Notes: generated from the sequence alone by a model not told the origin. A stretch of 17,157 bases of DNA from Propionibacterium sp. (GCA_012719335.1 JAAYAO010000292.1:1-17157), one strand, 5' to 3'; positions 1 through 8,410 are shown, numbered from the stretch's first letter. Made by a program: numbers and translations.

Positions 1-1104
1 GCCCCCGGCTTCGCCCTGCTCGGCGAAGAGGGGGAGGCCCGCCGGATCGTCCTCGAACTCAAGGTCGTCGCCGACGTCGGGCTGGTCGGTTACCCCAGTG
101 CCGGCAAATCGTCCCTGGTCGGCGCGATCTCCCGGGCCCGGCCCAAGGTCGCCGACTACCCGTTCACCACCCTCACCCCACACCTGGGTGTGGTGGTCGC
201 CGGCGACACCACCTTCACGGTGGCCGATGTGCCCGGCCTGATCGAGGGCGCCAGCGAGGGCAAGGGGCTGGGCCACGACTTCCTGCGCCACATCGAACGC
301 TGCGCCGCGCTGGTGCACGTGGTCGACCTGGCCACCTTCGAACCCGGCCGCGACCCGGTCTCCGACCTGGGCGTGATGGAGGCCGAACTGGCCGCCTTCG
401 GTGGTCTGGACGACCGTCCCCGGCTGGTGGCGTTGAACAAGATCGATGTGCCCGATGCCGCCGAACTGGCCGACATCGTCCGCGACGAGGTCGCCGAGCA
501 GGGCTGGCCGGTGTTCGAGATCTCCACCAAGACCGGTCAGGGCCTCACCGAACTGATTCACGCGATGGCCGAGATCGTCCGGCAGCGGCGGGCCGCGACA
601 CCCACCCCGACCGCCAAACGCATCGTGCTGCGTCCCGAACCGGTACGCAGCGGCCCGGAGTTCACCATCACCCGCGAGTACGACGCCGAGGTCGGCGACG
701 TCTGGCGGGTGCGCGGTGCCAAACCCGAACGCTGGGTGCGCCAGACCGACTTCAACAATCCCGAAGCCGTCGGCTACCTGGCCGACCGGCTGAACCGGGT
801 CGGGATCGAGGACGAACTGCTCAAGCTCGGCGCCCAGGCCGGCGAAGCGGTCGCGATCGGCCACCCCGATCCAGTTGTCTTCGACTTCGCCCCGCAGATC
901 GACGTCGGCGCCGAAATCCTGTCCCGACGCGGTGAGGACCACCGCCTCGAGGAGCTGCGTCCGGCCGCGGCCCGCCGCCGGGTGCGCGACGAGGAGTACC
1001 ACCGCGCCAAGGCCGGTGCGGACGACCTCGACGAGGCCGACGACGCCGACACCGACGACGACTGGCTGCACGAGGACTGGGCCGACGAATCGGACCAGCA
1101 GTGA
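1..1104 (+). CDS. obg: GTPase Obg/CgtA, 5'-truncated by window edge
   Basis: Essential GTPase that binds the 50S ribosomal subunit and links ribosome assembly to stringent signalling in the cytoplasm. The reading frame is open from base 1 and ends at TGA 1102-1104, giving 367 visible residues. Most of the N-terminal glycine-rich Obg fold is outside the window. Visible G motifs are the P-loop GYPSAGKSS (residues 30-38 of the visible part), DVPGLI (76-81) and NKID (146-149), followed by a G5-like STKTG. After about residue 195 comes the OCT domain typical of actinobacterial and Gram-positive Obg, then a strongly acidic Asp/Glu-rich tail. The stop overlaps the proB start (GTGA), so the two genes are probably translationally coupled. 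Identification is firm; only the N terminus is missing. Confidence 0.97.
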   Translation, partial: APGFALLGEEGEARRIVLELKVVADVGLVGYPSAGKSSLVGAISRARPKVADYPFTTLTPHLGVVVAGDTTFTVADVPGLIEGASEGKGLGHDFLRHIERCAALVHVVDLATFEPGRDPVSDLGVMEAELAAFGGLDDRPRLVALNKIDVPDAAELADIVRDEVAEQGWPVFEISTKTGQGLTELIHAMAEIVRQRRAATPTPTAKRIVLRPEPVRSGPEFTITREYDAEVGDVWRVRGAKPERWVRQTDFNNPEAVGYLADRLNRVGIEDELLKLGAQAGEAVAIGHPDPVVFDFAPQIDVGAEILSRRGEDHRLEELRPAAARRRVRDEEYHRAKAGADDLDEADDADTDDDWLHEDWADESDQQ

Positions 1105-2234
1105 GAAACACCGTTGCCCGGGCCAAGCGGGTCGTGGTCAAGGTCGGCTCCTCGGCGCTGACGACCCCCGAGGGTGGGGTCGACCTGCGCCGGTTGCACG
1201 CCCTGGTCGACGTACTGGCCGCCGCCAAACAACAGGGCCGCGACGTGGTGCTGGTGTCATCGGGAGCCATCGCCGCCGCCCTCGGGCCGCTGCGGCTGGC
1301 CAACCGGCCCAACGATCTGGCCACCCAGCAGGCCGCCGCCGCGGTCGGTCAGGGGCTGCTGATCGAGCACTACACCCAACGCTTCGCCCAGCACGGCATC
1401 GTGGTCGGGCAGGTGCTGTTGACCGTCGACGACCTGACCCGCCAGCAGCATTACCGCAACGCCCACCGCACCGCCGAACGGTTGCTGGAACTGGGGGTGT
1501 TGCCGATCGTCAACGAGAACGACACCGTCGCCACCCACGAGATCCGGTTCGGTGACAACGACCGGTTGGCGGCCCTGGTGGCGCACCTGGTGCACGCCGA
1601 CGCCCTGGTGTTGCTCACCGATGTCGAAGCGCTCTACACCGACCACCCCTCCCAGCCCGGCGCCCGCCGGATCGACGAGGTGCGGTCGGCGGCCGATCTG
1701 CGTGACATCGACATCTCCCGGCGGGGCGCCGCGGTCGGCACCGGTGGTATGCAGACCAAGATCGAAGCCGCCCGGATCGCCACCTCGGCGGGAATCCCGG
1801 TGGTGTTGGCGAAGGCCGATCGGGCCGCCGAAGCGTTGCGCGGGGAGGCCGTCGGCACGGTGTTCCACCCCACCGGCAAACGTCGTCCGACCCGGTTGTT
1901 GTGGCTGGCCCACATCACCGACGCGCACGGTGAACTGGTCGTCGACGACGGGGCGGTACGGGCCCTCACCGAACGCAAGGCCTCCCTGCTGCCCGCCGGC
2001 ATCGTCCGGGTGCACGGCACTTTCCGGGCCGGCCAACCGGTGGACGTGGTCGCCACCGACGGCACCCTGATCGCCCGGGGGCTGACCAACTACGCCTCCA
2101 CCGAACTGCCCGACCTGATCGGGCGCAGCACCACCGATCTGGTCGCCCAGTACGGCCGCGGCTACGAACGCACCGTGATTCACCGCGACGCGCTGGCCCT
2201 GCTCGGCCGACGCCCCGAACCTGCCCGCGGCTGA
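1101..2234 (+). CDS. proB: Glutamate 5-kinase
   Basis: Phosphorylates L-glutamate with ATP to gamma-glutamyl phosphate, the first step of proline synthesis. The product is 377 residues, the usual length of the two-domain form. The amino-acid-kinase domain shows KVGSSAL (14-20), LVSSGAI (51-57), NENDTV (138-143), FGDND (150-154), TDVEALYT (173-180) and GTGGMQTK (213-220). A C-terminal PUA domain covers roughly residues 275-365. The GTG start overlaps the obg stop by four bases. The next biosynthetic enzyme, proA, is 1.8 kb downstream, separated by an unrelated solute-binding protein gene. Feedback inhibition by proline is known for the family but cannot be read here. Confidence 0.97.
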   Translation: MRNTVARAKRVVVKVGSSALTTPEGGVDLRRLHALVDVLAAAKQQGRDVVLVSSGAIAAALGPLRLANRPNDLATQQAAAAVGQGLLIEHYTQRFAQHGIVVGQVLLTVDDLTRQQHYRNAHRTAERLLELGVLPIVNENDTVATHEIRFGDNDRLAALVAHLVHADALVLLTDVEALYTDHPSQPGARRIDEVRSAADLRDIDISRRGAAVGTGGMQTKIEAARIATSAGIPVVLAKADRAAEALRGEAVGTVFHPTGKRRPTRLLWLAHITDAHGELVVDDGAVRALTERKASLLPAGIVRVHGTFRAGQPVDVVATDGTLIARGLTNYASTELPDLIGRSTTDLVAQYGRGYERTVIHRDALALLGRRPEPARG

Positions 2235-2292
2235 CCGTGAGATGCGCCGGGAGCCGGGTCACCGTCCGAACCCGATGAGCACCCGCCCCGGC

Positions 2293-2298
2293 TACGCT
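2293..2298 (+). promoter_or_regulatory. -10 box TACGCT, probable leaderless start
   Basis: TACGCT is followed by exactly six bases and then GTG at 2305, which is also the codon that gives a clean lipoprotein signal peptide. Transcription would start at or next to the start codon. No convincing -35 box or Shine-Dalgarno sequence is visible. Inferred from spacing shared with several other genes in the window. Confidence 0.5.
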
Positions 2299-2304
2299 GG
2301 CTCG

Positions 2305-3969
2305 GTGATCAGGGCTGGGCGGACGCGACGGCGGGTGATCGCGGCCGGGCTGGTCGCGTTGCTGACCGCCGCCTGCACACCCACCCCCGAACCGCCCCCC
2401 GAACCGCCACCGCCGCAGGAACCGGGTGGGCAGGGCATCTATGTGCACGCCGGCGGCACCGAGCCGATCACCTTCGACCCCGCCTTCACCACCGACCCAG
2501 CCGGGGAGCGGATCGCCCGACAGATCTTCGAGGGCCTGGTCGAACCGGACGACCCGGGCACCGGGGTGGCGCCCGCCCTGGCCGAATCCTGGCGGGCCAA
2601 CTCCGAATACACCGAATGGGTCTTCACCCTGCGCGAGGGCGTGGAGTTCCACGACGGCACGGGCTTCGGGCCGGCCGCGGTGTGCGCCAACTTCGACCGG
2701 TGGCACCGCTGGGACGGCCGGGCCGCCCGGCTGGCCGCGACCTACCGGGCCCACTTCCGCCGCGACGGACGTCCGCTCTACCACTCCTGCACCGTGGTCG
2801 ACGAGCGGCAGGTGCGGATCAACCTGACCGCGCCGTCGCCGAACCTGCTGCAGGTGCTGGCCGAACCACAATTCGCGATGCAGAGCCCCACCGCGATGGC
2901 CGAGTACGGGGCCGACCCCGATTCGGCCACCGCCGACCCCCGCACCAGCGCCTACGCCACCGGCCAGCCCACCGGCACCGGCCCGTTCCGGTTCCTCGCC
3001 CACGAACCCCTGGTGCAGGTGGTGCTGGAACGCAACCCCGACTACTGGGGTGAACCGGCCGTGGTCAACAAGGCCGTGGTGCGGGTGGTGCCCGACTCGA
3101 AGGCCCGGCTGGCCGACCTGACCGCGGGCCGGGTGGACGGTTTCGACGTGCTGCAACCGGCCGACGACGCCGACCTGGCCGAGCTGGCCGAGAACGGCAC
3201 CGCGCCGGTGGTGCTCGACCGGGGTCAACCCACCGTGTTGTACCTCGGGTTCAACCAACACAACCCGCTGCTGGCCGACGTGCGGGTGCGCCGGGCGATC
3301 GCGCTGGGCATCAACCGCGAGGCCCTCTTCGATGGGGTGGTGCTGCCCCTCGACGGCCGTCCGGCCTTCGAACTGCTGCCGCCGGGCATGCTCGGGCACG
3401 CGGGCATCCGGGCCGAGGAGTACAACCCCGATCTGGCCCGCCTGCGGCTCACCGAGGCCGGCTACCGCGGCGATGACCTGATGGTGAAACTGGCCTACCC
3501 CAGTGGGGTGACCCTGCCGTACCTGCCCGCGCCGGAGGAAACCTACGTGGTGATCGCCGAGCAACTGGAGAACCTCGGGTTCACCGTGCAACCGGTCGCC
3601 ACCGCCTGGCCCGACTACCTGGACCTGATCAACAATCCCGCCCGCGCCGACGAACACGACCTGCACCTGATGGGCTGGTCGTCCTCGGCCACCCATCCGG
3701 GCAACCTGCTGGTACCGAAGTTCGGAGCCCAGCACGCCGAGTTCGGGTTCGTGCAACCGGCGATCAGCACCATGGTGAACGACGCGGCCGCCCAACCCGG
3801 CGATAACCCGCAGCTCACCTGGGCCACCGTGTCGCTGCGGTTGGACGATTTCCGGGCCGTGGTGCCGCTGGCCCACCCCCGGCCACAGTTGGTGCTGGAC
3901 GAGGACGTGACCGGCTACCGGCCCAGCCCGGTGGCCGCCGAGACCTGGAACACCGTGGCCGTGGAGTGA
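2305..3969 (+). CDS. ABC-transporter solute-binding lipoprotein, family 5 (peptide/nickel type)
   Basis: Extracytoplasmic, lipid-anchored binding protein of the DppA/OppA family that would capture a peptide or similar solute for an ABC importer. Starting at GTG 2305 gives 554 residues with RTRRR, a hydrophobic core and lipobox LTAAC (Cys24). In-frame ATGs at 2242 and 2275 are possible but would add a polar extension in front of the signal peptide. A Pro/Glu-rich linker follows the Cys. The mature domain has typical family 5 features: FDPAFTTDPAGERIARQIFEGL near the start, a TGTGPF segment, a YWGEPA segment and VRRAIALGINRE in the second lobe. No permease or ATPase gene is nearby, so it either serves components encoded elsewhere or has another role. 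It sits between proB and proA. Substrate cannot be predicted. Confidence 0.9.
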   Translation: MIRAGRTRRRVIAAGLVALLTAACTPTPEPPPEPPPPQEPGGQGIYVHAGGTEPITFDPAFTTDPAGERIARQIFEGLVEPDDPGTGVAPALAESWRANSEYTEWVFTLREGVEFHDGTGFGPAAVCANFDRWHRWDGRAARLAATYRAHFRRDGRPLYHSCTVVDERQVRINLTAPSPNLLQVLAEPQFAMQSPTAMAEYGADPDSATADPRTSAYATGQPTGTGPFRFLAHEPLVQVVLERNPDYWGEPAVVNKAVVRVVPDSKARLADLTAGRVDGFDVLQPADDADLAELAENGTAPVVLDRGQPTVLYLGFNQHNPLLADVRVRRAIALGINREALFDGVVLPLDGRPAFELLPPGMLGHAGIRAEEYNPDLARLRLTEAGYRGDDLMVKLAYPSGVTLPYLPAPEETYVVIAEQLENLGFTVQPVATAWPDYLDLINNPARADEHDLHLMGWSSSATHPGNLLVPKFGAQHAEFGFVQPAISTMVNDAAAQPGDNPQLTWATVSLRLDDFRAVVPLAHPRPQLVLDEDVTGYRPSPVAAETWNTVAVE

Positions 3970-3978
3970 CCGGACGGG

Positions 3979-3998
3979 TAGATTGCCCGATCAGGAGG
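3979..3998 (+). promoter_or_regulatory. proA -10 box and strong ribosome binding site
   Basis: TAGATT at 3979-3984 resembles a -10 element, and AGGAGG at 3993-3998 is a near-perfect Shine-Dalgarno sequence six bases before ATG 4005. The RBS decides the start in favour of 4005 over an in-frame GTG at 3966 that overlaps the upstream stop. A promoter here would let proA be expressed independently of the solute-binding gene, with a leader of only about 14 bases. Confidence 0.5.
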
Positions 3999-4004
3999 GA
4001 TTCC

Positions 4005-5255
4005 ATGTCATTCACCGAACAGGCCCGAGCTGCCCGTACCGCCGCCATCACCCTGGCCACCGCCACCCGTGCGGAGAAGGACGCCGCGCTGCACGCGATG
4101 GCCGATGCACTGCTCGCCGCCGAAACCGACATCCTCGCCGCCAACGAGGTCGACATCGCCCGGGCCGAGGAATCCGGCACCGCCGCGTCGCTGATCGACC
4201 GGTTGCGGTTGAACCACGACCGGCTGGTCGGGATGGCCGACGGTCTGCGCCAGTTGGCCGAGCTGACCGACCCGGTCGGGGATGCGGTGCGCAGTTGGAC
4301 CACCCCCACCGGCTTGGAGATCAGCCAGGTGCGGGTGCCGATCGGGGTGATCGGGATTATCTACGAGGCCCGTCCCAATGTCACCGCCGACGCGGCCGGT
4401 ATCTGCCTCAAGTCGGGCAACGCCTCGCTGCTGCGCGGCTCGTCCTCGGCCTACGACTCGAACGTGGAGATCGTGACCGCGCTGCGCGCCGGTCTGGCCG
4501 CGGCCGGGTTCCCCGAGGACGCCGTCGCTCTGGTCGCCGGCGGCCGGGAGGTCACCACCGAGATGATGACCGCCCGTGGTCTGGTCGACCTGCTGATCCC
4601 GCGCGGCGGCGCCGGGTTGATCAACGCGGTGGTCACCGGCTCCCAGGTGCCGGTGATCGAGACCGGCACCGGCAACTGCCACCTGTACGTGCACGGGGCG
4701 GCCGACCAGCAGATGGCCCTCGACATCATGTTGAACGCCAAGCTGCAGCGTCCCTCGGTGTGCAACGCCCTGGAAACCCTGCTGGTCGACGAATCGATCG
4801 CCGACGAGTTTCTGGCCCGCGCCCTGCCCGAACTGACCGGTGCCGGGGTGACCGTGCACGGTGACCAGCGGGTGGTGGCCGCCGGCAACGGCAGCGATGC
4901 CGTGGTCGCCGCGGCCGACGGCGACTTCGACGAGGAATGGTTGTCGCTGGACCTGTCGGCCAAGGTCGTGTCCGGGCTGGACGAAGCGATCGACCACATC
5001 CGCGAGCACACCTCGGGACACTCCGAAACCATCGTGACCGGCGACCCCGAAACCGCCGGCCGATTCGTCGACCGGGTCGATGCGGCCGCCGTCCTGGTCA
5101 ATGCGTCCAGCCGGTTCGTCGACGGTGGCGAGTTCGGGTTCGGCGCCGAGATCGGCATTTCCACCCAGAAAACCCACGCCCGCGGGCCGATGGCACTGCC
5201 GGAGATGACGTCCACGAAGTTCGTGGTACGTGGAACTGGCCAGGTTCGGGGCTGA
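4005..5255 (+). CDS. proA: Gamma-glutamyl phosphate reductase
   Basis: NADPH-dependent reduction of gamma-glutamyl phosphate to glutamate 5-semialdehyde, the second step of proline synthesis; belongs to the aldehyde dehydrogenase superfamily. The product is 416 residues, normal for the family. Visible signatures are VPIGVIGIIYEARPNVT (111-127), LKSGNASLLRGSSSA in the cofactor-binding region (135-149), IPRGGAGL (198-205), ETGTGNCH (219-226), and QRPSVCNALETLL with the catalytic Cys253. The C terminus carries the family motif GAEIGISTQKTHARGPM. The start is fixed by AGGAGG six bases upstream. It pairs functionally with proB despite the intervening gene. Confidence 0.97.
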   Translation: MSFTEQARAARTAAITLATATRAEKDAALHAMADALLAAETDILAANEVDIARAEESGTAASLIDRLRLNHDRLVGMADGLRQLAELTDPVGDAVRSWTTPTGLEISQVRVPIGVIGIIYEARPNVTADAAGICLKSGNASLLRGSSSAYDSNVEIVTALRAGLAAAGFPEDAVALVAGGREVTTEMMTARGLVDLLIPRGGAGLINAVVTGSQVPVIETGTGNCHLYVHGAADQQMALDIMLNAKLQRPSVCNALETLLVDESIADEFLARALPELTGAGVTVHGDQRVVAAGNGSDAVVAAADGDFDEEWLSLDLSAKVVSGLDEAIDHIREHTSGHSETIVTGDPETAGRFVDRVDAAAVLVNASSRFVDGGEFGFGAEIGISTQKTHARGPMALPEMTSTKFVVRGTGQVRG

Positions 5256-5261
5256 ACCCGG

Positions 5262-5267
5262 TAGGCT
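5262..5267 (+). promoter_or_regulatory. -10 box TAGGCT, probable leaderless start
   Basis: TAGGCT lies seven bases before ATG 5275 of the small membrane protein, with no Shine-Dalgarno sequence between. It starts seven bases after the proA stop. The spacing implies transcription beginning at or immediately before the ATG, and this promoter could also feed nadD, rsfS and the phosphatase downstream. Confidence 0.5.
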
Positions 5268-5274
5268 GCGCGTC

Positions 5275-5406
5275 ATGAATCTTGGACTTGTGTTGCTCGA
5301 GGCCTCCGGGCCGCACCCGCTGGTGTTCGGGGCCATCGCCCTGGTCGCTCTGCTGATCGCTCTGGCCTTCGTGCGCGGCATCGGCAAGAGCCGTCCGCAC
5401 AGCTGA
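5275..5406 (+). CDS. Small single-span membrane protein, unknown function
   Basis: A 43-residue ORF (MNLGLVLLEASGPHPLVFGA...) filling the gap between proA and nadD. It has a short N-terminal segment, one hydrophobic helix of about 20 residues (roughly 16-33), then a positively charged tail RGIGKSRPHS, which suggests the C terminus faces the cytoplasm. Support comes from the -10-like TAGGCT seven bases upstream, actinobacterial codon use with G/C in third positions, and tight packing with nadD six bases downstream. No enzymatic motif is visible and I do not assign a function. Short membrane ORFs at this position are known in other actinobacteria, but I cannot confirm homology here. Confidence 0.65.
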   Translation: MNLGLVLLEASGPHPLVFGAIALVALLIALAFVRGIGKSRPHS

Positions 5407-5412
5407 CCCGTT

Positions 5413-6072
5413 TTGACCACGCAACCGGGGTTGGCCCGCCGACCCGATGCGACGCCGGGACGGCGCTACCGTCTCGGCGTGATGGGTGGCACCTTCGACC
5501 CGATCCACCACGGGCACTTGGCGGCCGCCTCCGAGGTGGCGGCCCGATTCCACCTCGACGAGGTGGTGTTCGTGCCCACCGGCGTGCCCTGGCAGAAGAA
5601 GCACCGCCGGGTGTCGCTGGGGGAGGATCGCTATCTGATGACCGCGATCGCCACGGCGTCCAACCCGCGGTTCACCGTCAGCCGGGTCGATATCGAACGT
5701 CCCGGCGACACCTATACCGTCGACACCCTGAAGGATCTGCGCGTCGAGCGCGGTGACGATGTCGACCTGTACTTCATCACCGGGGCCGACGCGTTGAGCC
5801 GGATCCTCACCTGGCGGGGTGCGGACGAACTGTTCGACCTGGCCCACTTCGTCGGGGTGTCCCGGCCGGGGGTCTCCCTGGACGGGGCGATCGACCATCT
5901 GCCCTCGGATCGGGTCACCCTGCTGGACGTGCCCGCGATGGCGATCTCGTCCACCGACTGCCGGGCCCGAACCGCCGACGGGCTGCCGATCTGGTACCTG
6001 GTGCCCGACGGCATCGTGCAGTACATCCAGAAGCGCGGCCTGTACCTGCTCGGCCGGAACGACGACGAATAG
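5413..6072 (+). CDS. nadD: Nicotinate-nucleotide adenylyltransferase
   Basis: Transfers AMP from ATP to nicotinate mononucleotide to give deamido-NAD, an essential step of NAD synthesis. The nucleotidyltransferase signature [15 protein letters not shown] (residues 22-36) and the downstream ISSTDCR motif are both present, as is DTYTVDTL, and the product ends near the family's usual length (219 residues from the first start). The start is uncertain: TTG 5413 and TTG 5431 are in frame, and GTG 5479 and ATG 5482 are too close to the signature to be likely. There is no strong Shine-Dalgarno sequence. It is followed nine bases later by rsfS, a nearly universal pairing in bacteria. Confidence 0.95.
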   Translation: MTTQPGLARRPDATPGRRYRLGVMGGTFDPIHHGHLAAASEVAARFHLDEVVFVPTGVPWQKKHRRVSLGEDRYLMTAIATASNPRFTVSRVDIERPGDTYTVDTLKDLRVERGDDVDLYFITGADALSRILTWRGADELFDLAHFVGVSRPGVSLDGAIDHLPSDRVTLLDVPAMAISSTDCRARTADGLPIWYLVPDGIVQYIQKRGLYLLGRNDDE

Positions 6073-6081
6073 GAATCCTGC

Positions 6082-6456
6082 GTGACCGCAACCGATCGTG
6101 CGATCGAGATGACCAAGGCGGCGGCAGCGGCCGCAGCCGACAAGATGGGCACCGACCTGGTCGCCTATGACGTGTCCGAGCAGTTGGCGATCACCGATGT
6201 GTTCCTGGTCGTCACCGCCGAGACCGAACGTCAGGTGGGGGCGATCGTCGACGAGATCGAGAAGAAGCTGCGCGAGGACCTCGAGGCCAAACCGACCCGC
6301 CGTGAGGGTGACCGGGAGCAGCGCTGGGTGCTGCTGGACTACCTCGACGTGGTGGTGCACATCCAGCACAAGGAGGAACGCACCCTGTACGCGCTGGAGC
6401 GGTTGTGGTCGGACTGCCCGCGGATCGCCCTGGGCCTGCCGGAGGAGATGGCGTGA
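6082..6456 (+). CDS. rsfS: Ribosome silencing factor RsfS
   Basis: RsfS binds ribosomal protein uL14 on the 50S subunit and blocks subunit joining during starvation. The product is 124 residues, standard for the family. It contains the conserved segments DLVAYDVSEQLAITDVFLVVTA (about 24-45), RQVGAIVDEIEKKL (50-63), and W-V-L-L-D-Y-L-D-V-V-V-H followed by ERTLYALERLWSD. The start is GTG 6082, preceded by AGGA at 6071-6074. Its stop TGA overlaps the GTG start of the next gene by four bases, so nadD, rsfS and the phosphatase form one operon. Confidence 0.95.
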   Translation: MTATDRAIEMTKAAAAAAADKMGTDLVAYDVSEQLAITDVFLVVTAETERQVGAIVDEIEKKLREDLEAKPTRREGDREQRWVLLDYLDVVVHIQHKEERTLYALERLWSDCPRIALGLPEEMA

Positions 6457-7094
6457 CCGCCCGCCGGCTGATTCTGTGGCGGCACGGCCAGACCGACGGC
6501 AACCTGCACGGCCGGATGCAGGGCCAGGCCGATGTGCCGTTGAACGACACCGGTTACGCCCAGGCCCGGGAGGCCGCCGGGCGGGTCGCCGCCCTCGCCC
6601 CGACCCGGATCGTGTCCTCGGATCTGCAACGGGCCCGCCAGACCGCGGAGGTGATCGCCGCCGAAACCGGCTTGGAGGTCACCACCGATCCGCGCTTGCA
6701 GGAGATCAACGTCGGTGACTGGGTGGGCCTGACCCGCGACGAGGTGATCGCCCGGCACCCGGAGTTTCTCGAGGATCTGGCCGCCGGCCGCGACTTCCGC
6801 CGCTCCGACGGTGGCGAAACCGGGGACGAGGTGGGCCGCCGGGTGGCGGCCGCCCTGCACGACCTGGTCGCTGCCGGTGACGACGACGAGGTGCTGCTCG
6901 CGGTCGGCCACGGCCTGGCCTGGCGGGTCGGCGCCACCTACTTCCTGGGCGGCGACTTCGCCGCCTCCCGCACCCTGGCCGGCCTGCACAACTGCGGCTG
7001 GATCATCCTCGACCGCGCCGGCAGCGAATGGCGCCTCGAGGCCTACAACGTCACCGCCAACCTGCGAGACCCCTACTCCTCGGTGATGCGCTGA
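6453..7094 (+). CDS. Histidine phosphatase, probable glucosyl-3-phosphoglycerate phosphatase or mutase-like enzyme
   Basis: Histidine phosphatase superfamily member of 213 residues, cytoplasmic. The phosphohistidine motif is RHGQT with His11. Also present are MQGQADVPLNDTG, SSDLQRARQTA with Arg60, the acidic residue in LQEINVGDW (Glu84), GGET, and the second catalytic His153 in AVGHG. The GTG start at 6453 overlaps the rsfS stop and is preceded by GGAGGAG at 6441-6447; in-frame upstream starts would reach into rsfS. In Mycobacterium tuberculosis the gene next to rsfS encodes GpgP, which dephosphorylates glucosyl-3-phosphoglycerate. Synteny and the MQGQ segment make that role plausible, but substrates in this family cannot be read reliably from sequence. 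Confidence 0.9.
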   Translation: MTARRLILWRHGQTDGNLHGRMQGQADVPLNDTGYAQAREAAGRVAALAPTRIVSSDLQRARQTAEVIAAETGLEVTTDPRLQEINVGDWVGLTRDEVIARHPEFLEDLAAGRDFRRSDGGETGDEVGRRVAAALHDLVAAGDDDEVLLAVGHGLAWRVGATYFLGGDFAASRTLAGLHNCGWIILDRAGSEWRLEAYNVTANLRDPYSSVMR

Positions 7095-7121
7095 CCCACC
7101 GGCGTCGGCCCCCGGGCGTCC

Positions 7122-7397
7122 GGTTGAAACCGTCAGTCGGAGGGGCGTCGGTTGAGCAGGCGCGTAGCGCCGTGTCGAAACCAGCCCCCGACGCTCCTTC
7201 GAACCCCAAGGCGTCGGTTGAGCTTGGCGAACCGCAGGGGCGTCGGTTGAGCCTGTCGAAACCAGCCCTTGGCGCAAGGGCCGCCGTCCCTTCCTACGCT
7301 GGTTGAGCCGTGACCGCTTGCGGTCACGCGTCGAAACCCCGCACGCTCGGCGCAAACCCGCCCCGGTTCGAGCCGCGCACTTCGACACGGCCTCGCC
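7122..7397 (+). repeat. Cluster of palindromic GGTTGAGC...TCGAAACC elements
   Basis: The gap between the phosphatase and the VapC remnant holds several copies of one element. GGTTGAGC...TCGAAACC occurs at 7150-7182 (inner hairpin GGCGC-GTA-GCGCC), 7245-7263 (19 bases, no insert) and 7301-7338 (inner stem CGTGACCG-cttg-CGGTCACG). A degenerate copy is at 7216-7233, a collapsed GGTTGAAACC at 7122-7131 and a half-copy TTCGACACGGCCTCGCC at 7381-7397. Three copies share the prefix GGCGTC (7144, 7210, 7239). Similar elements are, to my knowledge, abundant between genes in Propionibacteriales and Micrococcales genomes. No protein is encoded. The stems could end transcription of the rsfS operon. Confidence 0.75.
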
Positions 7398-7559
7398 GCG
7401 TTCGAATCGGGCGAGTTGGTGCGCCGGCACATCACCGGCAACCTGGTTCCCGATGCCCAGTTGGCCGCATTGGCCATCGAGCACGGCGTGCCGTTGGTGT
7501 CGGCCAATACCGACTTCGCCCGCTTCGACGAGGTCCGGTGGATCAACCCGCTGCGGTGA
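7398..7559 (+). pseudogene. C-terminal remnant of a VapC-type PIN-domain toxin
   Basis: Only the last 50 or so residues of a PIN ribonuclease remain: ITGNLVPDAQLAALAIEHGV, then PLVSANTDFARFDEVRWINPL before TGA 7557-7559. This is the characteristic C-terminal half of VapC toxins, with the Asp of NLVPDA and the Asp of NTDFARF being two of the metal-binding acidic residues. The N-terminal half with the first catalytic Asp is absent, no start codon or RBS exists, and no VapB antitoxin gene is visible. Upstream, the frame runs into a half-copy of the repeat element, which suggests that repeat movement or recombination removed the 5' part. Almost certainly non-functional. Confidence 0.75.
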
Positions 7560-7560
7560 G

Positions 7561-8367
7561 TCAGTCGCCGGTGGCGACCGGGCGGTCGGTGGCGGCGTAC
7601 TGCGACCAGGAGCCGGGGTAGAGCCGTCCTCGGCCGAGTCCGGCGTACTCCATCGCGAGCAGGTTGTGGCAGGCGGTGACCCCCGACCCGCAGGAGCTGA
7701 TCACCTCGCTCGCGTCGGTGATGCCAAGGGCGGCGAACCGCTCCCGGAGTTGTTCGGGGGTCTTGAACCGGTTGTCCTCGGTCAGGTTGTCGGTCATCGG
7801 CGCACTGCGGGCACCGGGAATGTGGCCGGCGCGGGCGTCGCGGCTGCCCTCACCGCGGAAACGTTCGACCGAGCGGGCATCGATCACCATCGGCCCGGCG
7901 GCGGCCTCGTCGATGGTGGCGGTCAGGTCGGCCCCCCAGGCACCGATCGGGAAGGTGACATCGTCCTCGGGCTCGGCCGGTGGGTCGGTGCTGAGTGCCC
8001 CGTCCCAGGCGTCCAGCCCACCGTCCAACAGGGCGGCGTCGATGCCGAGGGCCCGCAGCATCCAGATCAGTCGGCCGGCGGAGAACCCACCGGCGTCGTC
8101 GTATCCGACCACCGTGGAGTCCGCACCGATACCGGCGTCGACCATGGCGGCGGCGAAGTCGGCCGGGTCCGGCATCGGGTGCCGGCCGGCCTCGGTGCTG
8201 GGTGGGGCGGACAGGGCTTCGTCCAGGTCGATGAAGACCGCCCCCGGAATGTGCCCGGTGTCGTAGGCGGCCCGTCCCGAGCGTCCGTCCAGGTACCAAC
8301 GCACGTCGGCGATCACCGCCTCGGGGTGTTCGCGCAGCCAGGTGAGGTCGACAACCGGTGGGATCAT
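7561..8367 (-). CDS. Two-domain sulfurtransferase (thiosulfate/3-mercaptopyruvate type)
   Basis: Tandem rhodanese protein of 268 residues, the usual length. It transfers sulfane sulfur from thiosulfate or 3-mercaptopyruvate through a cysteine persulfide, in the cytoplasm. The N-terminal domain (about 1-125) is inactive: its active-site position reads YDDAGGFSA, with Asp in place of Cys. The C-terminal domain (about 145-265) has the active loop CGSGVTA (Cys226-Ala232). That loop resembles the CG(S/T)GVTA of mercaptopyruvate-type enzymes more than the CRKGVTA of classical rhodaneses. It lies downstream of tusA and the thiosulfate transporter on the same strand. It also has its own -10 box directly before the ATG, so it may be expressed separately. 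Confidence 0.92.
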   Translation of the reverse strand: MIPPVVDLTWLREHPEAVIADVRWYLDGRSGRAAYDTGHIPGAVFIDLDEALSAPPSTEAGRHPMPDPADFAAAMVDAGIGADSTVVGYDDAGGFSAGRLIWMLRALGIDAALLDGGLDAWDGALSTDPPAEPEDDVTFPIGAWGADLTATIDEAAAGPMVIDARSVERFRGEGSRDARAGHIPGARSAPMTDNLTEDNRFKTPEQLRERFAALGITDASEVISSCGSGVTACHNLLAMEYAGLGRGRLYPGSWSQYAATDRPVATGD

Positions 8368-8373
8368 GGGCCC

Positions 8374-8379
8374 AGCCTA
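8374..8379 (-). promoter_or_regulatory. -10 box TAGGCT, probable leaderless start of sulfurtransferase
   Basis: On the minus strand TAGGCT is followed by six bases (GGGCCC) and the ATG at 8367. There is no Shine-Dalgarno sequence, which supports a leaderless transcript. The promoter sits downstream of the large hairpin at 8411-8485. Confidence 0.5.
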
Positions 8380-8410
8380 CGCCCGGACCCGCGTCGGATG
8401 GCCGGGGTGA

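Noticed and set aside
1966..3876. 636-codon minus-strand ORF opposite the solute-binding protein gene
   Set aside because: Gly/His/Val-rich antisense shadow. The plus strand encodes a recognisable lipoprotein.
7122..7397. CRISPR array
   Set aside because: Repeat copies are palindromic, irregularly spaced and variable in length, with no uniform spacers.
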